Source of the DNA: UBA8752 sp049610565
GTDB taxonomy: Bacteria; Bacteroidota; Bacteroidia; Flavobacteriales_D; Sanyastnellaceae
DNA: 14,471 nucleotides
Direction of reading: 5' to 3'
NCBI GenBank assembly: GCA_049610565.1
Contig: JBMYZR010000053.1
Coordinates: 1 to 14,471, forward strand
The notes beneath the pieces were generated by a model, which saw nothing but the letters and a program-made list of their open reading frames with translations, had not been told where the DNA came from and ran no database searches. Shown piece after piece: positions 6,985-13,212 of this stretch. Each line of letters starts with the position of its first letter. Positions within the stretch are counted from its first letter, which is position 1. Both the position numbers and the translations under genes were made by a program.

Positions 6985-8168
6985 CGGCGCCTTCTCCATC
7001 CGAGCGCCCGCAGCGCATCGTCTTTCTGTCCACCTCCATGGGGTGGGGCGGACTGGAGATGAACCTGCTCCGCCACGCCCGCTGGATGGCGGCCGAGGGG
7101 CACATCGTCCGGTTGCTGTGTCTCGAGGACTCCCCCCTGCACCGGGCCACGGTCGCCCACATCCAATCGGAGGACGGCCGGGCGCAAAACTTTGACTGCA
7201 GGACGGTGCGGCGGGGGCTTCGTTACCTCGCCTTTGCCACGGCCATCCACCGCGCCACCCGCCTCATGCGATACCGCGCGGATTGGCTCTGGGTCCGCGA
7301 CCCGCGGGATCTGGACGCCTCCGCCTGGGCGCGGCGCTTCGTTCGCCTCTTCGGGGGCTCGACGCGGCTGCTCTTCCACCAGGGCATGCAGATTCCGCGG
7401 CCCAAGAAGACCCCCTACCACCGGTTCCGCTTCGGCGCGATTGACGCGTGGGTCAGCCCGTTGGACTGGCTCAAGGAGCAGGTCAACCGCCACACGGCTG
7501 TCTCCCCGGACCGCACCCACGTCATCCCCCTGGGCCTCGACGACAAGTGGTTTACGCCGATCAACGACTCCATCCAGCACCGCCGTCAGTGTCGCTTGGA
7601 ACTGGGGCTTTCCCAGGAGTGCTTCGTGATCACGCTCGTGGGCCGCATTGACCGGAAGAAGGGACAGGACGTCCTGATCCGAGCGCTCAACGAAATGCCG
7701 CCCGACGCCCACGCGCTGATCGTCGGCGACCCCACACTCGACCAGCTCAGCGACTACTTCGACGAGGTGAGGGCGCTGGTCAAGGAGAAGGAGCTGCAAT
7801 GGCGGGTGCATTTCCGTCCCTACCTCGACTTCCCCCGCCCGGCCTATGTCGCCTCTGACGCCGTTGCCGTCTGCTCCCAACAGGAAAGCGTGGGCACGGT
7901 CACGCTTGAGGCCATGGCCAGCGGCTGTGCCATCGTCGGCACGGAGAACGGCGGCACCGGAGAGCTCCTCGGCGAGGGCCGGGGCTGGACGTTCCCGCCC
8001 GGCGACGCCTCCACGCTGGCCACCCAGCTCATGCAAATCCGCAACCACCCGGACACCGTGGAACCCCGCGTGAAGGCCGGGCAGGACTACATCCAAGGCC
8101 ACCGCCGGGAAGCCGTCCTGACCCTGTGGCAGAACCTCCTGCACGAGCGGACCACCGGTGCGGGCTAA
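6981..8168 (+). CDS. Glycosyltransferase family 4 protein
   Basis: A 395-residue retaining GT-B glycosyltransferase acting in the cytoplasm on a nucleotide sugar. The N-terminal acceptor half has the typical glycine loop SMGWGGLEMNL (19-29). The C-terminal donor half has VGRIDRKKGQDVLIRAL (220-236) and the EX7E motif E302-SVGTVTL-E310, followed by AMASGCAIVGTENGGTGELL (311-330). No signal peptide or membrane segment. The start is taken as the TTG at 6981 because no ATG or GTG lies between it and the conserved first strand RIVFLSTS; the ATG at 7038 would cut into the glycine loop. It overlaps the SDR stop by 4 bases. Possible roles are lipopolysaccharide, exopolysaccharide or glycolipid synthesis; no other glycan gene is nearby to decide. 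Its stop codon TAA forms the first three bases of the prfC -7 element. Confidence 0.9.
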   Translation: MTAPSPSERPQRIVFLSTSMGWGGLEMNLLRHARWMAAEGHIVRLLCLEDSPLHRATVAHIQSEDGRAQNFDCRTVRRGLRYLAFATAIHRATRLMRYRADWLWVRDPRDLDASAWARRFVRLFGGSTRLLFHQGMQIPRPKKTPYHRFRFGAIDAWVSPLDWLKEQVNRHTAVSPDRTHVIPLGLDDKWFTPINDSIQHRRQCRLELGLSQECFVITLVGRIDRKKGQDVLIRALNEMPPDAHALIVGDPTLDQLSDYFDEVRALVKEKELQWRVHFRPYLDFPRPAYVASDAVAVCSQQESVGTVTLEAMASGCAIVGTENGGTGELLGEGRGWTFPPGDASTLATQLMQIRNHPDTVEPRVKAGQDYIQGHRREAVLTLWQNLLHERTTGAG

Positions 8169-8173
8169 TTTTG
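8166..8173 (+). promoter_or_regulatory. -7 element of prfC, overlapping the upstream stop codon
   Basis: TAATTTTG matches TAnnTTTG exactly; its TAA is the stop codon of the glycosyltransferase gene. Seven bases separate it from the ATG at 8181 (first T 15 nt away, 3 more than at its neighbours), so a leader of only a few bases is expected. GGGC and GCCC flank it (8162-8165 and 8177-8180). No -33 TTG is seen. Confidence 0.55.
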
Positions 8174-8180
8174 TCGGCCC

Positions 8181-9779
8181 ATGGCCGCATTGACCCAGGA
8201 AATCGCCCGGCGGAAAACCTTCGCCATCATCAGCCACCCGGACGCGGGCAAGACCACGCTCACGGAGAAGTTCCTGCTGTTCGGCGGGGCCATCCAGACC
8301 GCCGGGGCCGTGAAGTCCAACAAGATCACGAAGACCGCCGCGTCGGACTTCATGGAGATCGAGCGGCAGCGGGGCATCTCGGTGGCGACGTCCGTGATGG
8401 CCTTCGAATACCAGGATTGCCTGATCAACCTGCTTGACACGCCGGGTCACCGGGACTTTGCCGAGGACACCTACCGCACGCTGACCGCCGTGGACAGCGT
8501 GATCCTGGTGATCGACTGCGTCAAAGGCGTCGAGGCGCAGACCGAGCGCCTGATGGAAGTCTGCCGGATGCGCGACACACCGGTCATCATCTTCATCAAC
8601 AAGATGGACCTCGAGGGACGCGACGGGTTTGACCTGCTGGACGAGCTGGAGGAAAAACTCAGCATCAAGGTTCGGCCGCTGTCCTGGCCAATCAGCCAGG
8701 GCCATACGTTCCAGGGCGTGTACAACCTGTTTGACAGCACCCTGCGCCTCTTCCAGAGCGACAAGCAGCGCGTGACCGAAGACCTGCTCAACATCTCGGG
8801 CCTCGACGATCCGTCCATCGGCGACCTCGTGGGCGAGGACCATGCGGCCCAGCTCCGCGAGGACGTGGAAATGGTGGAGGGCGTGTACGACCCCTTCGAC
8901 ATGGAGGCCTATGCCCGGGGTGAGGTCGCCCCGGTCTTCTTCGGCTCCGCCGTCAACAACTTCGGCGTGCAGGAGATGCTGGACTCCTTCATCCGCATCG
9001 CCCCCACCCCGCGGCCACGGCCCACCTCCCAGCGCGAGGTCGAGCCGACCGAGGAGAAATTCAGCGGGTTCATTTTCAAGATCCACGCCAACATCGACCC
9101 GCGCCACCGGGACCGCATCGCCTTTTTGCGCGTGTGCAGCGGGACCTTCAAGCGGGGCGCCTTCTACACCCATACCCGGCTCGGCAAGAAGCTCAAGTTC
9201 GCCAACCCCGCCACCTTCATGGCGTCCGCCAAGGCCGTGGTGGACGAGGCCTATCCCGGCGACGTCGTCGGTTTGTACGACACCGGCAACTTCAAGATCG
9301 GCGACACCCTGACCGAAGGCGAGGACCTGCAGTTCCAGGGCATTCCCAGCTTTTCGCCGGAGATCTTCAAGGAGCTCCAGAACGACGACCCGATGAAGTC
9401 CAAGCAGCTGGAGAAGGGCATCCAGCAGCTCACCGACGAGGGCGTGGCCCAGCTGTTCGTGATGAACCCCGGCAACCGGAAGGTGGTCGGCACGGTGGGT
9501 GAGCTCCAGTTCGAGGTCATCCAGTACCGGCTCGAGCACGAGTATGGCGCCAAGGCCAGCTTCGTCCCGAAGCGGTTCCACAAGGCGTGCTGGCTGACCG
9601 GCGACGAGGAGAAGATCGCCGAGTTCAAGCGGCTGAAGGTCTCCGAGATGGCGGTGGACAAGGACGGCAACGACGTCTACCTCGCCCCCTCGGAATTCCT
9701 GCTCGACATGGAGCGCGGCAACTTCCCGGAGATCACCTTCCACACGACCTCGGAGTTCAAGACCGCCCAAGCGGTGTGA
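8181..9779 (+). CDS. prfC: Peptide chain release factor 3 (RF3)
   Basis: A 532-residue translational GTPase that removes RF1/RF2 from the ribosome after peptide release. The GTPase domain holds G1 HPDAGKTT (19-26), a G2 region with ERQRGISVATS (61-71), G3 DTPGH (86-90) and G4 NKMD (140-143). RF3-specific stretches include KSNKITKTAASDFMEIERQR, IRIAPTPRPRPTSQREVEP at the end of the G domain, IFKIHANIDPRHRDRIAFLRV at the start of domain II, and the C-terminal QLTDEGVAQLFV. The length agrees with the family (about 525-535). EF-G, LepA and TypA are excluded by these RF3-specific blocks. It has its own promoter and stands alone. No start ambiguity: the ATG is followed directly by the family N-terminus. 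Confidence 0.97.
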   Translation: MAALTQEIARRKTFAIISHPDAGKTTLTEKFLLFGGAIQTAGAVKSNKITKTAASDFMEIERQRGISVATSVMAFEYQDCLINLLDTPGHRDFAEDTYRTLTAVDSVILVIDCVKGVEAQTERLMEVCRMRDTPVIIFINKMDLEGRDGFDLLDELEEKLSIKVRPLSWPISQGHTFQGVYNLFDSTLRLFQSDKQRVTEDLLNISGLDDPSIGDLVGEDHAAQLREDVEMVEGVYDPFDMEAYARGEVAPVFFGSAVNNFGVQEMLDSFIRIAPTPRPRPTSQREVEPTEEKFSGFIFKIHANIDPRHRDRIAFLRVCSGTFKRGAFYTHTRLGKKLKFANPATFMASAKAVVDEAYPGDVVGLYDTGNFKIGDTLTEGEDLQFQGIPSFSPEIFKELQNDDPMKSKQLEKGIQQLTDEGVAQLFVMNPGNRKVVGTVGELQFEVIQYRLEHEYGAKASFVPKRFHKACWLTGDEEKIAEFKRLKVSEMAVDKDGNDVYLAPSEFLLDMERGNFPEITFHTTSEFKTAQAV

Positions 9780-9789
9780 ATTCGCTTTC

Positions 9790-9806
9790 GCGGGCGGCCT
9801 GCCCGC
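9790..9806 (+). terminator. Hairpin downstream of prfC (possible weak terminator)
   Basis: GCGGGC-GGCCT-GCCCGC is a perfect 6-bp G+C stem with a 5-nt loop, 10 bases after the prfC stop. The following bases (CTACCTTTGG) are only moderately T-rich, so termination is uncertain. It ends one base before the next -7 element, so it may alternatively be part of that promoter. Confidence 0.4.
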
Positions 9807-9807
9807 C

Positions 9808-9815
9808 TACCTTTG
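9808..9815 (+). promoter_or_regulatory. -7 element, small exported protein and TonB receptor unit
   Basis: TACCTTTG is an exact TAnnTTTG match with GCGC between it and the ATG at 9820; the first T is 12 nt from the start codon. TTTC at 9786-9789 with an 18-bp spacer is a weak -33 candidate. Confidence 0.6.
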
Positions 9816-9819
9816 GCGC

Positions 9820-10506
9820 ATGCCGAGTCCGTTCCGCCTCGCGGCCCTCATCCTCCTGTTGTCCTGCATCCCCGGCCTGTGGGCCCAGCAGGACGGCGCC
9901 TCCCCCACCGACACCACGGCCTCCGGCGTTCCGCCCCTCGTGGTCCAGCTGACCGGCGTGGTGGTCGAGGGCGACTCCCTTGGACCGGTTCCGTTTGCCA
10001 CGGTCTACCGGGCCCGGGACCAGCGCGGCACCATCACGGACGAATACGGCTTCTTCGCCATCCCGGCGCGGGTCGGCGACACGGTGCGCTTCAGCTCCAT
10101 CGGCCTGACCGAGTCCTACCTCGTGGTGCCGGACCTCACCGGCCAGGAGATGCCGGACCGCATGAGCGTCGTCCAACCGCTCGGACGGGACACCGTCATG
10201 ATGGACGAGGCCCGCATTTACCCGTGGCCGAGCCGGGAGCGCTTCAAGGAGGAGTTCCTCGCGCTGCGCCTCGAGGCCGACGCCCGCGAACGCGCCCGCC
10301 GCAACCTCGACTTCGATCCCATGGCCCTGTATGACCGCATGTCGGAAATGGGCTCCAGTCCGCAGGAGAACTTCCGCGCCCTGCAGGCGCAGCAGGCCCA
10401 GATGGCCGGCATGCAAGGCGGGGTGCCCCAGATCAGCCTGCTCAATCCGCTGGCCTGGGGGCAATTCATCAACGCCCTCCGCAACGGCGAGTTCCGCAAG
10501 CGCTGA
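9820..10506 (+). CDS. Exported protein with carboxypeptidase-regulatory-like domain
   Basis: A 228-residue protein with a clear signal peptide (residues 1-22, MPSPFRLAALILLLSCIPGL then WAQQ), destined for the periplasm or outer membrane. Residues about 44-127 form a carboxypeptidase-regulatory-like beta sandwich: LTGVVVEGDSLGPVPFATVY, then RGTITDEYGFFAIPARVGD and VRFSSIGL. The second half is not a known domain to me. It has ARIYPWPSRERFKEEFLALRL (131-151), a charged helical stretch, a Gln/Met-rich segment (about 182-199), and an ordered-looking end ISLLNPLAWGQFINALRNGEF (205-225). It lies 43 bases before a TonB-dependent receptor that also begins with a regulatory-like domain, and is probably co-transcribed with it. 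I recall similar small proteins beside receptors in Bacteroidota but cannot verify this. Function unknown. Confidence 0.83.
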   Translation: MPSPFRLAALILLLSCIPGLWAQQDGASPTDTTASGVPPLVVQLTGVVVEGDSLGPVPFATVYRARDQRGTITDEYGFFAIPARVGDTVRFSSIGLTESYLVVPDLTGQEMPDRMSVVQPLGRDTVMMDEARIYPWPSRERFKEEFLALRLEADARERARRNLDFDPMALYDRMSEMGSSPQENFRALQAQQAQMAGMQGGVPQISLLNPLAWGQFINALRNGEFRKR

Positions 10507-10549
10507 CCCCGCCGTGCAACACTTTGGCTTCCTTCCCGTTGAACGCTCC

Positions 10550-13120
10550 GTGAGACCCCTTGGCCTCCTTGTTGCGTTTCTGCTGCTGAGCCTCGCCGGC
10601 ACCGCCCAGACCTACCGCGTCTTCGGCCGGGTGACCGATGGCGCCGGCCAGCCTCTCCCCGGGGCCACGGTGCTGCCCCAAGGCAGCCGGTCCGCCGCCG
10701 TGACGGACGCCGATGGCCGCTACGACCTCCCCCTCCGAGACCCCGGCGAAGTGGCCATCCGGTTCACTTTCATCGGCTACGACCCCCTGACCCGCAAGGC
10801 GATCCCCACGCCGGAAGGCACCCGCCTCGACGTCCGGCTCCGCGCCGGTGTCGCGCTCAACCAGGCCGAGGTGGAAGCCGACGGCACGCGGACGAGCCCC
10901 ATCCAACGGATCGACCCCCGTGTCGCCTCGCGCGTGCCGAGCGTGCGGGGCACGGTTGAGGACCTGTTGATCCAGGCCCCGGTCAACTTCACCAGCGAGC
11001 TCTCCAGCGCCTACAACGTCCGCGGGGGAAGCTTCGACGAGAACCTCGTCTACGTCAACGGCATCGAGGTCTATCGCCCCTTCCTCGTGCGGGCCGGGCA
11101 GCAGGAAGGCCTCTCCTTCCCCAACCCCGACATGATCCAGTCCATCCGCTTCTCCGCGGGCGGGTTCGAGGCCAAATACGGGGACCGGATGAGCTCGGTG
11201 CTCGACATCCAATACCGCCGGCCGCAAGGCTTCGCGGGCCGGGCGACGGCCAGTTTGCTCGGCGGCCAATTCCAGGTGGAGGACGTGTCGGACAACGGAC
11301 GGTGGACCTACAACCTGGGTCTCCGCTACCGCAACAATGGCTACGTGCTCGGCAGCCTGGACGAAACCGGTGAGTACCGGCCGGTCTACACCGACCTGCA
11401 GGGCTACATCACCTACGACCCCGACGGCTACGGCCCGTGGGAAATCCAGGCGCTCGCCACCGCCGCCCAGAACCAGTATCGGTTCATTCCGCAGACGCGG
11501 GAGACCAACGTCGGCACCATCAACGAGGCGCTCCGCCTGACGGTCTACTTCGACGGCCAGGAGGTCACGCAATACCGCACCGGCTTCGGCGCCCTCGCGG
11601 CCGACCGGGTCACGCCCACTTCCCGGGTGCGCCTCATCGCCTCGGCCTTCCGCACCGACGAGCAGGAGACCTTCGACATCCTCGGCGGCTACTTCCTCAG
11701 CCAGCTCGAGCGCGATCCGGGCTCCGACGCCTTTGGCGAGGCGCTCGGACTTCAAGGCGTCGGGTATTTCCTGAACCACGCCCGCAACGATCTGCAGGCC
11801 ACGGTGCTGACCGGCAGCGCGCGCGGTTCGTTCACCCGGGCCAAGGAGGCCCATCTCATCGAGTGGGGCGTCCAAGCCCGCCACGAGATCATCGACGACG
11901 CCCTCAACGAGTGGGAGCTCGTGGACAGCGCCGGCTACATCGTGCCCCACCCCGAAGACAACATCGGCTACACCGACCCCGACGACCGGCCCTTCCAGGA
12001 AATCCTGCTGCAGGACGTGGTCCGGACTGAAAACCGCACGGCCTCCAGCCGCCTGATGGCGTTCCTGCAGGACACGTGGAAGGGCACGTGGAGCGACGGC
12101 AGCGAATGGGAACTGCACGCCGGTGCCCGGCTGCACCATTGGACCTTCAACGGCCAGACCGTGGGCGGACCCCGCGTCCACGCCGCCTGGAAGCCGAAGT
12201 GGTCGATGGGCACCGATTCGCTCGGCAATCAGGTCATGCGCGATGTGGCGTTCAACCTTGCCGGCGGCTGGTATTGGCAACCGCCCTTCTACCGCGAGAT
12301 GCGCGACCTCTCCGGTGTGGTCAACCCGGACATTCAGGCCCAGCGCGCGTTGCACCTCATCGCGGGCGCCAACTACCGCTTCGACTGGCACGGACGTCCC
12401 TTCCTGCTCAATGCGGAGGTGTACCACAAGGATTTGAACTCGCTCATCCCCTACGAGGTCGAGAACGTCCGCCTGCGCTACTACGCCGACAACAACGCCG
12501 TGGGCCGCGCCACCGGCCTCGACCTGATGCTCAACGGCGAGTTCATCGACGGCATCCAGAGCTGGATGCGGATGAGCTTCCTGCGCGCTGAGGAGGACCT
12601 CATCGACGACGGCTACTACGACTACTACAACGAAGCCGGCGAGCTCATCGTCCCGGGCTTCTCCTTTGACCCGGTCGCCACCGACAGCACGCTGGTGCAG
12701 CCAGGGTTCATCCCCCGCCCCACCGACCAGCGCTTCTCCATGTCCATGCTGTTCCAGGACGAGATGCCCGGCGCCCCGGAATACAAGGTCCTGCTGAGCC
12801 TCTTCTACGGCACGGGCCTGCCCTTCGGCCCGCCGGACTTCTCCCGCTACAAGGACACCCTGCGCCTGCCGGCCTACCGCCGGGTCGACATCGGCTTCTC
12901 CCGCGACCTCTTCCTCGGCGACCGCGGCCGCCTCAAGAAGGATGGCTCGGACCGCGCCAAACCCCTCGAAGGCTTCGTCGCCCTCGAGGTCTTCAACCTC
13001 CTCGGCATCCGCAACACCATCAACCACACGTGGATCCAGGACGTCACCGGCCGGCGCTACGCCATCCCCAACTACCTGACGTCGCGGCGCATCAACCTCA
13101 AGTTCGCCCTCCGCTTCTGA
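10550..13120 (+). CDS. TonB-dependent outer membrane receptor with N-terminal carboxypeptidase-regulatory-like domain
   Basis: An 856-residue outer membrane receptor that would import a ligand using the TonB-ExbBD system. Signal peptide 1-20 (MRPLGLLVAFLLLSLAGTAQ), then a regulatory-like domain at about 21-100 (FGRVTDGAGQPLPGATV, VTDADGRYDLPL, FIGYDPL). The plug domain follows at about 125-222, with VRGTVEDLLIQAPVN, AYNVRGGSFDENLVYVNGIE and GGFEAKYGDRMSSVLDI. The rest is a beta barrel ending in LKFALRF with a terminal aromatic, the usual outer-membrane insertion signal. No SusD-like gene follows, so this is not a standard SusCD pair. The ligand is unknown. The GTG at 10550 gives the best signal peptide; another in-frame GTG at 10514 would add 12 residues. 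Neither has a -7 element 12 nt upstream, which fits transcription from the promoter at 9808. Confidence 0.95.
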   Translation: MRPLGLLVAFLLLSLAGTAQTYRVFGRVTDGAGQPLPGATVLPQGSRSAAVTDADGRYDLPLRDPGEVAIRFTFIGYDPLTRKAIPTPEGTRLDVRLRAGVALNQAEVEADGTRTSPIQRIDPRVASRVPSVRGTVEDLLIQAPVNFTSELSSAYNVRGGSFDENLVYVNGIEVYRPFLVRAGQQEGLSFPNPDMIQSIRFSAGGFEAKYGDRMSSVLDIQYRRPQGFAGRATASLLGGQFQVEDVSDNGRWTYNLGLRYRNNGYVLGSLDETGEYRPVYTDLQGYITYDPDGYGPWEIQALATAAQNQYRFIPQTRETNVGTINEALRLTVYFDGQEVTQYRTGFGALAADRVTPTSRVRLIASAFRTDEQETFDILGGYFLSQLERDPGSDAFGEALGLQGVGYFLNHARNDLQATVLTGSARGSFTRAKEAHLIEWGVQARHEIIDDALNEWELVDSAGYIVPHPEDNIGYTDPDDRPFQEILLQDVVRTENRTASSRLMAFLQDTWKGTWSDGSEWELHAGARLHHWTFNGQTVGGPRVHAAWKPKWSMGTDSLGNQVMRDVAFNLAGGWYWQPPFYREMRDLSGVVNPDIQAQRALHLIAGANYRFDWHGRPFLLNAEVYHKDLNSLIPYEVENVRLRYYADNNAVGRATGLDLMLNGEFIDGIQSWMRMSFLRAEEDLIDDGYYDYYNEAGELIVPGFSFDPVATDSTLVQPGFIPRPTDQRFSMSMLFQDEMPGAPEYKVLLSLFYGTGLPFGPPDFSRYKDTLRLPAYRRVDIGFSRDLFLGDRGRLKKDGSDRAKPLEGFVALEVFNLLGIRNTINHTWIQDVTGRRYAIPNYLTSRRINLKFALRF

Positions 13121-13145
13121 GCCCCCGATATTCCTTCAAAAGAGA

Positions 13146-13185
13146 GGGCCGGACTGATTGACAGCCCGGCCCCCGGTTTTGGTTT
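13146..13185. terminator. Bidirectional intrinsic terminator between convergent genes
   Basis: The stem is GGGCCGG (13146-13152) paired with CCGGCCC (13166-13172). It continues inward past one A-C mismatch with CTG/CAG (13154-13156 and 13162-13164) around an ATTGA loop. Downstream on the plus strand is CCGGTTTTGGTTT; on the minus strand the stem is followed by TCTCTTTTG. It lies 25 bases after the TonB receptor stop and just past the end of the convergent repeat-protein gene, so it can serve both. Confidence 0.75.
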
Positions 13186-13212
13186 GCTGCGCAGAGGCGG
13201 CGAGTCAGATGA

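Noticed and set aside
6858..9770. 970-residue open frame antisense to the GT4 and prfC genes
   Set aside because: A shadow of GC-rich codon use on the other strand. Its composition is repetitive (His/Val/Glu/Asp-rich) with no recognisable domain, while the plus strand encodes clear GT4 and RF3 proteins.
10519..10526. ACACTTTG as a -7 element for the TonB receptor
   Set aside because: Only the TTTG half matches, the TA is missing, and it is 31 nt from the chosen start, unlike the fixed geometry of the other promoters.
10331..10549. Upstream extension of the TonB receptor frame to an ATG at 10331
   Set aside because: It overlaps the 9820-10506 gene in another frame, is Arg/Ser/Pro-rich shadow sequence, and would bury the signal peptide.
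10469..13027. 852-residue open frame antisense to the TonB receptor
   Set aside because: Same shadow effect: low-complexity Val/Glu/Asp/Gly composition, no domain, and it lies entirely opposite a well-supported receptor.
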